Shown here in pieces: positions 30,751 through 38,819 of a DNA stretch of 64,000 nucleotides. A program made the translations under genes and the position numbers. The stretch is taken from contig NZ_FOFV01000001.1 of NCBI RefSeq assembly GCF_900111005.1, positions 434,001-498,000 on the forward strand. The letters are read 5' to 3'. How positions within the stretch are numbered: position 1 is the stretch's first letter; the number at the start of each line of letters is the position of its first letter. The notes beneath the pieces are model-generated. The model was not told where the DNA came from. It saw nothing but the letters and a program-made list of their open reading frames with translations, and searched no databases. The stretch comes from Lentzea albida (lineage in GTDB: Bacteria > Actinomycetota > Actinomycetes > Mycobacteriales > Pseudonocardiaceae).

Positions 30751-30840
30751 ACGGCTCGCCTGCGGCATCGCACCAAACTGACGGCTCGCCTTCGGTGTCG
30801 CACCGATCGCACGGCTCGCCTTCGGCATCGCACCTGTCGT
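30751..30840 (+). repeat. 30-bp tandem repeat, three units
   Basis: Three exact-length 30-base units begin ACGGCTCGCCTKCGGYRTCG and differ at few positions. They follow the nested inverted repeat and precede further degenerate copies toward 30940. The unit length keeps a coding frame (TARLRHRTxx repeat), but no start or family supports a real gene. Confidence 0.7.
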
Positions 30841-30938
30841 GCGGTCCGCCTCAGCGGTCGCCCTCGCGGTCCACTCCCGGCGGCCCGTCTCAGTGGTCGC
30901 CCCGCGGCCCAGCCTCAGCGGCCCAGCGGGCCTCCCCC

Positions 30939-33092
30939 TCAGCGGTTCGCGGCGTAGGCCGCCAGCGATGCCAGCTGGGCCGGGTCCAGCGACGGCCGCA
31001 CCACCTCGCGGGCCTTCGCCAGGTGTGCCTGCGTCACCTCGGCCGCCTCCAGCGACTCGCGCATCGCCGTCAGCGCCGCCTCCCGCACCAGGGCCGCGCA
31101 GTCCGCCGCCGAGTACATGTCCAGCTCACGCGCCAACGCTGCCAGGTCCACGTCATCTGCCAGCGGCGTGTTGCGGGACGAGGCCTTGAGGATCTCCGTG
31201 CGCGCCTCGGCGTCGGGTGGCGGCACGTAGATGATGCGCTCCAGCCTGCCGGGGCGGAGCAGTGCCGGGTCGATCAGTTCGGGACGGTTGGTGGCGGCGA
31301 TGACCACGACGTCGCGGAGGGGTTCGACGCCGTCGAGTTCGGTCAGCAGCGCGGCCACGACGCGGTCGGCCACGCCGGAGTCCGAGGACTGGCCTCGGCG
31401 CGGGGCCAGTGCGTCCACCTCGTCCAGGAACACGAGCGCGGGGGCGGCGTCCGCTGCCCGGCGGAAGAGTTCGCGGACCGCTCGTTCCGACTCACCGACG
31501 AACTTGTCCATCAGCTCGGCGCCCTTGACGGTCAGGACGTTGAGCTGGCCCGTGCCCGCCAGCGCGCGCACGAGGAACGTCTTGCCACATCCCGGCGGGC
31601 CGTAGAGCAGGAGGCCGCGCGGGGGTTCGACGCCCAGGCGGGCGAACGAGTCCGGGTAGCGCAGGGGCCAGAGGGCCGCTTCCGTGAGGGCCTGCTTGAC
31701 CTCCTTCATGTCGCCGACGTCGTCCAGCGTCAGGCCACCGGTCTGGACCGTGTCCGAGGCGGACATGGAGATCGGGCGCACGGTGTTCAGCGCACCGAGC
31801 AGGTCCTCCTGTCCCACCCGGGGTTCCGGCACCTCGCGCTGCCGCAGCGCGGCCCGGACCGCTGCCTCGCGGCGCAGGGCGCAGAGGTCCGCCGCCACGA
31901 AACCCGGTGTGCGGGCGGCCACCTCGCCGAAGTCCACATCGGACTCCAGGGGGACGTCGCGCAGCAGCACGCGCAGCAGTTCCGTGCGGCCCGCGGCGTC
32001 CGGGAGGGGGAGTGTCAGCTCGCGGTCGACCAGGTCGGGGGCGCGCAGGCGGGCGTCCACCGACTCGGCGCGGGCCGAGGTGACGACCAGGGCCAGGTTC
32101 GGGCGGGAGATGGCCGTGCGCAGGATGTCCAGGACCACGGTCGCCACCGGCGGCGGGGCGGTGGGCAGCAGGGCGTCTACATCCGTGAGGAGCAGGACCG
32201 TGGGCTGCTCGGGGACGCCCGCGATCGCGTCGCCGAGCTGCTTCGCCATCGCGCCCGGCTCCAGGACCGCGATGCTCGGCGCGGCCAGTTCCACGACCGT
32301 GGCGTCGACGGAGCGGGCCACCGCGCGGACCAGGGTCGCCTTGCCGACGCCTTCCGGGCCGCTGACCATGGCCGCGAGGCGGGCCGAGGCGCCCAGCTTC
32401 GTGAGCAGCTCGGGCTGGCGGAACATCAGCTCCAGCCACTCCGTCAGCCGCCGCGCCTGCTCCCGCTGACCCACCAGGTCCGCGACGGGCAACGCGTCGT
32501 GCTTCTCCTGCACCACCACCGGCGTCACCTCGGCGGCGGGAGCCGAAGCCGAACGCCACCCGACGACGCTCGACGGCTGCACGGCCACCGGGCCCGCGGG
32601 GTCGGTGGAGGTGATCGTGATGAGCTCGTTGGTCCACGTCATGCCGATGGCGTTGGACAGCTTGCGGCGCGTCTCGGACACGTTCGCACCGGGCGGCGGC
32701 GCGAGGTCCTGGGGGAGCAGCGAGACGTTGTCGCCGACCGTCAGTACCTTGCCCGTCAACGCCATCCGCACGTGTTCGGGAGTCAGGGCCGTGGTGGCGA
32801 GCCGCGAACCGGCGACGGTGATCGACCGCGCGGCGGTGACCTGGACGGGGGCCACGACGATCTCGGAACCCTCGACCACGCCCAGGTTGGTGAGCGTCAC
32901 GTCGTCGACGAGGACCACCCCGGGTGGCTGCTCGCCGGACGCCGCCAGGGCCGCGCTCACGCGGGCGCCGGTCAGCTTCACCGCGTCCCAGGCGCGCAGG
33001 CCCAGGGCGTCGAGCACCTCGGGGTGGAGGCGGACGACGCCGCGCCGGGTGTCCAGGGCGGACGGGGACAGGCGAGCCGTCAGCGTGATCAC
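30939..33092 (-). CDS. Cdc48/p97-like double AAA ATPase of actinobacteria (Cpa)
   Basis: The 717-residue protein has a Cdc48-type N-domain (~1-165) and two AAA modules. D1 is degenerate: Walker A G245-PEGVGK-AT and Walker B TDVDAL lack the usual GKT and catalytic Glu. D2 is intact: GPPGCGKT (498-505), FLDEVDAL (D557-E558) and ATNRPELIDPALLRPGRLER. So D2 probably provides ATPase power for protein unfolding. It is downstream of pssA and psd, as in M. tuberculosis Rv0435c-Rv0437c. Substrates are unknown. Confidence 0.9.
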   Translation of the reverse strand: MITLTARLSPSALDTRRGVVRLHPEVLDALGLRAWDAVKLTGARVSAALAASGEQPPGVVLVDDVTLTNLGVVEGSEIVVAPVQVTAARSITVAGSRLATTALTPEHVRMALTGKVLTVGDNVSLLPQDLAPPPGANVSETRRKLSNAIGMTWTNELITITSTDPAGPVAVQPSSVVGWRSASAPAAEVTPVVVQEKHDALPVADLVGQREQARRLTEWLELMFRQPELLTKLGASARLAAMVSGPEGVGKATLVRAVARSVDATVVELAAPSIAVLEPGAMAKQLGDAIAGVPEQPTVLLLTDVDALLPTAPPPVATVVLDILRTAISRPNLALVVTSARAESVDARLRAPDLVDRELTLPLPDAAGRTELLRVLLRDVPLESDVDFGEVAARTPGFVAADLCALRREAAVRAALRQREVPEPRVGQEDLLGALNTVRPISMSASDTVQTGGLTLDDVGDMKEVKQALTEAALWPLRYPDSFARLGVEPPRGLLLYGPPGCGKTFLVRALAGTGQLNVLTVKGAELMDKFVGESERAVRELFRRAADAAPALVFLDEVDALAPRRGQSSDSGVADRVVAALLTELDGVEPLRDVVVIAATNRPELIDPALLRPGRLERIIYVPPPDAEARTEILKASSRNTPLADDVDLAALARELDMYSAADCAALVREAALTAMRESLEAAEVTQAHLAKAREVVRPSLDPAQLASLAAYAANR

Positions 33093-33163
33093 CCCGACGA
33101 CTCTAGTTCCTCACGGCGGGCCGGACGCGGCACGAGCACGAGCTCACCGCCGTCAGAACGGGA

Positions 33164-33196
33164 AAGGGCCGGACACGATGAACGTGTCCGGCCCTC
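33164..33196 (-). terminator. terminator after pssA
   Basis: GGGCCGGACACG pairs perfectly with CGTGTCCGGCCC around ATGAA, and the minus strand continues with CTTT. It lies between pssA and the AAA ATPase gene, so the latter may have its own promoter. Confidence 0.8.
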
Positions 33197-33209
33197 TTCC
33201 TCAGAACGG

Positions 33210-34169
33210 TCAGCGCTTCGGCTGGCGCCTCAAGCCCAGCTGCCGCCAGGAACGACGGCGTCCGTTGGTGGAAGGCGCAGCGCCCTCCACAGTGGAACCA
33301 TCACGCCGAGGCCGACGCACGGCCCGCATGGCCGCACCGGCCACACGACCGCGCAGGGGCTGGCGCAGGCCGAGCCGGCGAGCCGCCACGCCATGGGCCC
33401 GCTTGATCGCACGACGATCCGCACCGGTGACGGTCCAGGCCTCAGGGTGCTTGGAGAGCCACATGTACCGCCGCACCGAGTAGGGCAGGTGCCCGAGGTA
33501 CACGACCATCGCGATGATCAACGCCACCAACGGGTACGTGATCACGGCGGCGGCCAGCAGTCCGACGGCGACCAGCAGGGGAGCCACCGCGCGCGGCGGC
33601 ACCTTGACGGTCTTCACCGACAGCGTCGGGATCCGCGACACCAGCAGCATCGCCACCAGGACGGTCCACGCGCCGACGACGTAGGAGTTGTTCCACCAGC
33701 CGTCGGACCGGACCTGCTCCTCGATGATCAGGGGCAGCAGCAGCAACAGGCCGCCTGCGGGAGCCGGGACGCCGACGAAGAACTCCTTCGCGAACGGCGG
33801 TTGTTCCTTCTCCAGCAACGTGTTGAAGCGGGCGAGGCGGACCACCATGCAGACCGCGAAGATCAGCGCGATGACCCAGCCGGCCCGGTTGCCCTCGAAC
33901 TTCCAGAGGTAGATCGCGAGTGCCGGTGCGACGCCGAAGGAGATGGCGTCGGCCAGTGAGTCGAGTTCCGCGCCCATCTTCGACGTCGCGTCCAGCAGGC
34001 GGGCGATGCGGCCGTCGAGGCCGTCGAAGACGGCCGCTGCCCCGATCGAGGCGATGGCCGCGCCCCACATGCCGACGTTCGCGAAGTGCACGGCCGACAG
34101 GCCCGAGCACATGGCGAGGACCGTGATCGCGTTCGGCAGCAGGCGAACGCCGGGCCCGCTGGGTGCCAC
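33210..34169 (-). CDS. pssA: CDP-diacylglycerol-serine O-phosphatidyltransferase
   Basis: PssA makes phosphatidylserine at the membrane. The 319-residue protein has about seven helices and the CDP-alcohol phosphotransferase motif DGLDGRIARLLD, then GAELDSLAD (DG-AR-G-D-D). The C-terminal ~70 residues are a basic Arg-rich cytoplasmic tail that is longer than in the minimal enzyme. GTG 34169 follows the psd stop with no gap, so the two genes form one translational unit. Confidence 0.93.
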   Translation of the reverse strand: MAPSGPGVRLLPNAITVLAMCSGLSAVHFANVGMWGAAIASIGAAAVFDGLDGRIARLLDATSKMGAELDSLADAISFGVAPALAIYLWKFEGNRAGWVIALIFAVCMVVRLARFNTLLEKEQPPFAKEFFVGVPAPAGGLLLLLPLIIEEQVRSDGWWNNSYVVGAWTVLVAMLLVSRIPTLSVKTVKVPPRAVAPLLVAVGLLAAAVITYPLVALIIAMVVYLGHLPYSVRRYMWLSKHPEAWTVTGADRRAIKRAHGVAARRLGLRQPLRGRVAGAAMRAVRRPRRDGSTVEGAAPSTNGRRRSWRQLGLRRQPKR

Positions 34170-34865
34170 TTACGCCTCCGGGAGTTCGGCGAGAACGGTC
34201 TCGCCGCCGATGGTGCGCTGGCCGGCCTCGACCAGGACGCGGCTGCCGCGCGGCACGTAGAGGTCCACGCGCGAGCCGAAGCGGATCAGGCCGTAGGTCT
34301 GGCCTGCGGTGACCTTCTCGCCCTCGGCGACCTCGCACACGATGCGGCGGGCGACGAGGCCGGCGATCTGGACGACGACCAGGTCGTGGCCGTCGACGGT
34401 GCGCAGCCACACGGTGTTGCGCTCGTTCTCCTCGGAGGCCTTGTCGAGGTCCGCCGAGAGGAACTTGCCGGGGTGGTAGGAGACCTGGACGACCTCGCCG
34501 TCGGCGGGCACGCGCTGCACGTGCACGTCGAAGACCGAGAGGAAGACGCTGACGCGCGTCATCGGCTGCGAGCCGAGGCCGAGTTCGGCCGGCGGGACGG
34601 CGTCGACCACGTGCGAGACGGTGCCGTCGGCCGGGGCCACGGCGAGGTTCGGACGGGTCGGCGTCACGCGCTTCGGCTCGCGGAAGAACCACGCCACCCA
34701 CGCCGTGACCAGCGCGAGGACGACGCCCAGGCGCTTGAAGCGCAGCCGGACGAGGAGGGTCGCGATCGCCGCACCGGCGACGAACGGGCGCCCTGCCGGG
34801 TGCATCGGCGGCACCATGCCGCGCGCGAGTTCGAGGAAGTGGGAGACGGGCTTCTCGCTGCTCAT
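34170..34865 (-). CDS. psd: phosphatidylserine decarboxylase
   Basis: Psd converts phosphatidylserine to phosphatidylethanolamine. The 231-residue proenzyme shows an N-terminal membrane segment (FVAGAAIATLLVRLRFKRLG), the conserved FLSVFDVHVQRVPADGEV and the self-cleavage site RFGSRVDLYVP, where Ser becomes the pyruvoyl group. It is of the short (Psd-B/archaeal-like) type. It is directly upstream of pssA in the order seen at Rv0437c-Rv0436c. Confidence 0.93.
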   Translation of the reverse strand: MSSEKPVSHFLELARGMVPPMHPAGRPFVAGAAIATLLVRLRFKRLGVVLALVTAWVAWFFREPKRVTPTRPNLAVAPADGTVSHVVDAVPPAELGLGSQPMTRVSVFLSVFDVHVQRVPADGEVVQVSYHPGKFLSADLDKASEENERNTVWLRTVDGHDLVVVQIAGLVARRIVCEVAEGEKVTAGQTYGLIRFGSRVDLYVPRGSRVLVEAGQRTIGGETVLAELPEA

Positions 34866-34963
34866 CGTGTCTGTGGGTTCCGTAGCTTCCGTGGATTGTC
34901 GGGCGGCATCACGCTACGGCAACACCGCAAACCGCCCACCGGGACTGCCGGAGAAGACAAGTG

Positions 34964-35009
34964 GCCGGTCGGCCCGTGCATCCCCCGACGAACGCACGGG
35001 CCGACCGGC
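34964..35009 (-). terminator. long hairpin between the M48 gene and psd
   Basis: GCCGGTCGGCCCGTGC (34964-34979) pairs perfectly with 34994-35009 across 14 bases. It lies just downstream of the M48 protease gene in the direction of transcription and probably ends that unit; no long U-tract is present. Confidence 0.6.
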
Positions 35010-35070
35010 GCCTGCGGGCAGTGTAATCCCCGTCACATGGCGTTAACAACGCCGCTGGGTGAGCGTTCCG

Positions 35071-36495
35071 TCACAATCCGTTGACGCCGAGGTTCTGCAA
35101 CGCGAACCGCACTTCAGGCACCCGGTTAGCGTCACGCACGGCGGGGGCGACGAGGTCGTCCGGATAGACCGCAGCTCCGTCCGCCATCCGCAGCACGAAG
35201 AGTCCGCCCCAGTTGAGTTCCAGCGTCGCGCGGTTAGCCGTCACGAGCAGGTCGGCCACCATGCAGCCGAGGAGTTCCGTCACGGCCTCGACGGCGGCGT
35301 CGTGCACCTCTTCCCGGGTCAGCGAGGCGTCCACCGGAGCTCCCGTGAGCTTGTGCAACTGCGCGCCCTCCAACGCCCTGAGCACGTCCGCGATCGTCTC
35401 GCCGACCTTGCTCACCCGGCCCGCGTGCCGCAGCAGGTCGGCCTGCCGCCGCACCAGCACCGGCCCGGCCAGCGCGGCGAGCTCCTCCCAGCCGATCGGC
35501 GGCCCCTGCACGCCGACCAGCGCCGCGACCTGCTCGGGCGGCAGGCCGTCGAGCAACGGCCACGAGGACCGTTCGTCGACCGCCTCGGCCACCCCGCCGC
35601 CGAGCTGGGAGAACCGCGCGATCGTCGCGACCCGCTCCCGGATCGGCGGGTGGCTGTCGAACACCGACTTCGGTTCCTGCGCGGCCAGCAGCGGTTCGAT
35701 CTCGCGCAGCTGGTGGACGCGGCGGGGGTGGTCGAGGTAGGCGCGGAAGCCCTCCAGCAACGGTGGCGTGCGGCCGGCCACCACGGCCAGTGCCACGTAC
35801 CAGCTCTTGTAGTCCTGCCACGCCACGCCGAGCGGGCCGCCGCGCAGCAACGACCGCACCGACGCCTCGCGCCCGGACGCGGCGACCGACACCTCGTCGG
35901 CGAACCGCTCGTGCTTGCGGCTTTCCGAGGCCGCGACCAGCGCGTACAGCCTCGCCCACCCGTAAAGGACGCCGAAGAAGGCGAAGTCCTGCCGCGACGC
36001 CATCCCGAGGGCGTGCTGCGCGCGCGAGGTGAGCGCGGAGAGCCGGGTGTGCCCGCCGCCGTAGTGGCCGAGTTCGTGCGCGAGCACCGAGCGCAGCTCG
36101 CCGATCGTCATCCCGGCGAGCCACGGCAGGCCCAGTTCCATGTACCGCGTGCCGCGGCGCTCCCAGACGCCCGCGTTCGCCTTGTCGACCAGCCGGATCT
36201 CGTCGGGGCTGCGGGTGCCCGCGATCCTCGCGAGCTCGTCGACGTGCCGCCAGAGCTCCGGGTGCGCCGACCGCGTCAGCTCGGCGCCTTCCGCCCGCGG
36301 ACGCGCCCAGAACGCCGTGACCACCGCGAACAGGGTCGGCCCGCCCACGACCAGCGCCAGTGCCAGCAGCCACCAGCCGCCCGAGTCGTCGCCCCGCTCG
36401 AAGAGGACGGCCGCCAGCACGCCCAGCCCCGCCACGATGCCCACCGCGAGCACGAAGAACCCCGCCAGCATCACCAGCGCGAGTGCCGCTCTCAT
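35071..36495 (-). CDS. M48-family membrane zinc metalloprotease
   Basis: The 474-residue protein has two N-terminal membrane helices (about 5-30 and 40-62) and the zinc motif SVLAHELGHYGGGH, with a likely third ligand Glu in SRKHERFADEVSV. DSHPPIRERVA is the usual C-terminal M48 signature. It resembles HtpX-like peptidases involved in membrane-protein quality control. Residues beyond ~330 form an uncharacterised C-terminal region. It sits downstream of moeA with a 27-base gap. Confidence 0.87.
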   Translation of the reverse strand: MRAALALVMLAGFFVLAVGIVAGLGVLAAVLFERGDDSGGWWLLALALVVGGPTLFAVVTAFWARPRAEGAELTRSAHPELWRHVDELARIAGTRSPDEIRLVDKANAGVWERRGTRYMELGLPWLAGMTIGELRSVLAHELGHYGGGHTRLSALTSRAQHALGMASRQDFAFFGVLYGWARLYALVAASESRKHERFADEVSVAASGREASVRSLLRGGPLGVAWQDYKSWYVALAVVAGRTPPLLEGFRAYLDHPRRVHQLREIEPLLAAQEPKSVFDSHPPIRERVATIARFSQLGGGVAEAVDERSSWPLLDGLPPEQVAALVGVQGPPIGWEELAALAGPVLVRRQADLLRHAGRVSKVGETIADVLRALEGAQLHKLTGAPVDASLTREEVHDAAVEAVTELLGCMVADLLVTANRATLELNWGGLFVLRMADGAAVYPDDLVAPAVRDANRVPEVRFALQNLGVNGL

Positions 36496-36522
36496 GTCCT
36501 GCTTCCCCCAGATCGTCCAGAA

Positions 36523-37719
36523 CTACTGCAGGTATCTCACGACGACCTCGGATCCCGCAGCCAGTTCGGTGACGTCCTCGGGCACCTCGATCAGGCAGTT
36601 GGACAGCGCGAGCGCCGACAGCAGGTGCGACCCCGGCCCGCCGACCGGCGTCACGACCTGGCCGGACGACGGGTCGTGCAGGCCGCGCCGGAACTGCGTC
36701 TTCCCGGCGGGGGACGTCAGACCGCTCGTGATCGCCGCCCGCGCGGTGGGGCGTTCCGGCCGCGGGTGACCCATCGACGCCAGCAGCGCCGGCCGCACGA
36801 ACACCTCGAACGACACCTGCGCGCTCACCGGGTTGCCCGGCAGCGACAGCACCGGCACGCCCTCGTAGCGGCCGGAACCCTGCGGCCCGCCCGGCTGCAT
36901 CGCGACCTTGGTGAACTGCACGTCGTGGTCCGCCAGGGCGTCCTTGACCACCTCGTACGCGCCCGCGCTCACCCCGCCGGACGTCACGATCACGTCCACC
37001 GCTCCCAGGTAGGGCCTCAGCGCCTGGTGGAACGCCTCGACGTCGTCCGGCACGAACCGCAGCTGCGTGGCGACGCAGCCCGCGTCCCGCACGGAGGAGG
37101 CGAGCATCATGCCGTTCGACTCGTAGATCTGGCCCGGCCGCAGCGGCGTGCCCGGTTCGACCAGCTCGGAGCCCGTCGACAGGACCAGCACGTGCGGGCG
37201 GCGGCGCACCGGCAGCTCGGGCAGTCCCAGGGCGGAGGCGAGGCCGAGCGTGGACGGGCGCAGCACCGTGCCCGCGGCCAGCACCGCGTCGCCCTTCCGC
37301 ACGTCGTCGCCGCCGGTGCGGATGTTCTGGCCGGGCACGACGGCCCGGTTGATCGTCACGGTGTCCGTGGCGCCGTCGGTCCACTCGACCTGCACCACCG
37401 CGTCCGCGCCGGGCGGCACCGGGGCGCCGGTCATGATCCGCTGCACGGTGCCGGGCTCCAGCGCGTTCAGCTCGGTGCGGCCCGCCGGGATGTCGTCGGC
37501 CACGCGCAGGCGCACCGGCAGCTCACCGGCCAGGTCGGCCGCGCGCACCGCGTACCCGTCCATCGCGGAGTTGTCGAACGGCGGCAGGGGCAGCGGCGCG
37601 ATGACGTCGGCGGCGAGCACCAGCCCGAGGCACTCGTCGAGCGGGAGCTGCAGCACGGGCATCAGCCCGACGAGCTCCGCGACGCGCTTGCGGTGTTCGG
37701 CGACAGAGGTGGGGGACAC
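36523..37719 (-). CDS. moeA: molybdopterin molybdenumtransferase
   Basis: MoeA inserts molybdate into adenylated molybdopterin. The 398-residue protein has the four-domain pattern: LGLVLAADVIAPLPLPPFDN, SAMDGYAV, GAPVPPGADAVV, VLSTGSELVEPGTPLRPGQI, TSGGVSAGAYEVVKDAL and a MQPGGPQG/LPGNPVSAQVSFEVFV end segment. The start is GTG 37719. It matches moeA2 (Rv0438c) in mycobacterial order and could serve the molybdenum hydroxylase operon at 49448-56782. Confidence 0.94.
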   Translation of the reverse strand: MSPTSVAEHRKRVAELVGLMPVLQLPLDECLGLVLAADVIAPLPLPPFDNSAMDGYAVRAADLAGELPVRLRVADDIPAGRTELNALEPGTVQRIMTGAPVPPGADAVVQVEWTDGATDTVTINRAVVPGQNIRTGGDDVRKGDAVLAAGTVLRPSTLGLASALGLPELPVRRRPHVLVLSTGSELVEPGTPLRPGQIYESNGMMLASSVRDAGCVATQLRFVPDDVEAFHQALRPYLGAVDVIVTSGGVSAGAYEVVKDALADHDVQFTKVAMQPGGPQGSGRYEGVPVLSLPGNPVSAQVSFEVFVRPALLASMGHPRPERPTARAAITSGLTSPAGKTQFRRGLHDPSSGQVVTPVGGPGSHLLSALALSNCLIEVPEDVTELAAGSEVVVRYLQ

Positions 37720-37790
37720 GACTGCATACTGCCAACGTCGCGGCGACCGCGACGACCGCGTTGCCCCGTTTCACCCCGGAGGTGTTGTTC

Positions 37791-38432
37791 GTGCAGGTCA
37801 GGACCAGGCACACGCCGACGTTCGGCGTGGCGAGACTCGTCCTCGCACCCGGCGAGGCGGTGCTGGTCGACCCGCTGACCATCGCGGCGACGAGCTACGG
37901 GCTCGTGGTCGAGGTGAAGGGACTGGGTACCAAGGCGGTCGCGCTGTGCACGGCCGGCGCGGAAGGCGGCTGGCTCGACGCGACGCCCGTGCTGCCCGGC
38001 GACCTGCACCAGCTCGAGCTCGACGGCACCCACGGCTGGTGCGTGTCCCGGCACGGCTGGATCGCGTCGAGCAGCACGGTGGCGATGAACCCGGAGGCGC
38101 CGCCGATGCAGGCGATCTTCGGGGGCGCCGAGGGCTTCATGAACTACGCGCACGGCAAGGGCGCCGTGGTGATCGCCTGCTACGGCGCGCTCGACCTCGT
38201 GACGCTCGAAGCCGGGGAGGCGGTGACCATCAGCAGCGACCACGTCGTGGCGTTCGCGGACACCGTGCAATGCCGCCTCCGGCCGTCCGCGCCCGATGGC
38301 GTGCAATCCATTCAGACGGGTGAGGGCCTGGTGTTCGACTTCGCCGGTCCCGGGGCCGTGCTGACGCAGACGCGCGGGCCCCGGCGGCTCACCACCTGGT
38401 TGCGCGCCAACGGAGTCAGCCGGAGTTCATGA
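37791..38432 (+). CDS. AIM24-family (TRAP-like) protein
   Basis: The 213-residue protein begins [20 protein letters not shown], a typical AIM24 start, and contains repeated beta segments with [20 protein letters not shown] and [17 protein letters not shown] 37791 was chosen because GGAGG lies eight bases upstream. Members are related to mitochondrial AIM24 and the TRAP-like fold; bacterial function is unclear. It diverges from moeA. Confidence 0.82.
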   Translation: MQVRTRHTPTFGVARLVLAPGEAVLVDPLTIAATSYGLVVEVKGLGTKAVALCTAGAEGGWLDATPVLPGDLHQLELDGTHGWCVSRHGWIASSSTVAMNPEAPPMQAIFGGAEGFMNYAHGKGAVVIACYGALDLVTLEAGEAVTISSDHVVAFADTVQCRLRPSAPDGVQSIQTGEGLVFDFAGPGAVLTQTRGPRRLTTWLRANGVSRSS

Positions 38433-38452
38433 CTCCGTAAGGAGGTATCCGC

Positions 38453-38509
38453 GTGAGATTTCTTCTTTTAGCGTTGCTCTCTGCGCTTTGCGTGAGATGC
38501 GTGATCTGA
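38453..38509 (+). CDS. 18-residue leader ORF with TTA codon before the cold-shock gene
   Basis: A perfect AAGGAGGT (38439-38446) precedes GTG 38453 by six bases. The frame encodes [18 protein letters not shown] and stops at TGA 38507-38509, immediately against the AAGGAGG of the cold-shock gene. Leu-6 is a TTA codon, rare in such genomes and in streptomycetes read by the developmental bldA tRNA. Termination at the next ribosome binding site suggests coupled translation. Translation is not proven. Confidence 0.55.
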   Translation: MRFLLLALLSALCVRCVI

Positions 38510-38520
38510 AGGAGGACGTC

Positions 38521-38727
38521 TTGGCTCTCGGTACCGTCAAGTGGTTCAACTCCGAAAAGGGATACGGCTTCATCGCGACCGATGGCGGGCCCGACGTGTT
38601 CGTGCACTACTCGGCGATCCAGATGGAAGGCTTCCGGACGCTCTCAGAAGGCGACCGGGTGGAGTTCGAGGTGCAGGCCGGACGGGACGGGCGCAGCCAG
38701 GCGTCGGACGTGCGCCGGGCCGGGTAG
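38521..38727 (+). CDS. cspA: cold-shock protein
   Basis: The 68-residue CSD protein has RNP1 KGYGFIA and RNP2 VFVHYSAI within the usual [17 protein letters not shown] start. It binds single-stranded RNA or DNA and melts structure at low temperature or during growth changes. TTG 38521 follows GGAGG by five bases. Upstream is an 18-codon ORF ending at this ribosome binding site. Length is standard for the family. Confidence 0.93.
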   Translation: MALGTVKWFNSEKGYGFIATDGGPDVFVHYSAIQMEGFRTLSEGDRVEFEVQAGRDGRSQASDVRRAG

Positions 38728-38806
38728 CGCCGCGCGGGACGCCCGCGCCCGAGTCCCTCTGATCACAGCTTTGGCCAACCCGGAGCAAGCCGATCTCGCC
38801 GGACGT

Positions 38807-38812
38807 TAGGCT
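38807..38812 (+). promoter_or_regulatory. leaderless-type -10 element (TAGGCT) of the kinase gene
   Basis: TAGGCT fits TANNNT and ends seven bases before GTG 38820; no Shine-Dalgarno sequence is present. Confidence 0.4.
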
Positions 38813-38819
38813 GCCTCGC

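Noticed and set aside
30751..30957. A small repeat protein (TARLRHR repeats)
   Set aside because: There is no credible start or ribosome binding site, and the frame follows a DNA-level 30-bp repeat.
30702..33959. A 1085-codon plus-strand open frame
   Set aside because: It is antisense to the AAA ATPase and pssA genes, with low-complexity Arg/His/Gly composition and no domain.
35059..37878. A 939-codon plus-strand open frame
   Set aside because: It is antisense to the M48 protease and moeA genes and is open only because stop codons are rare at high GC.
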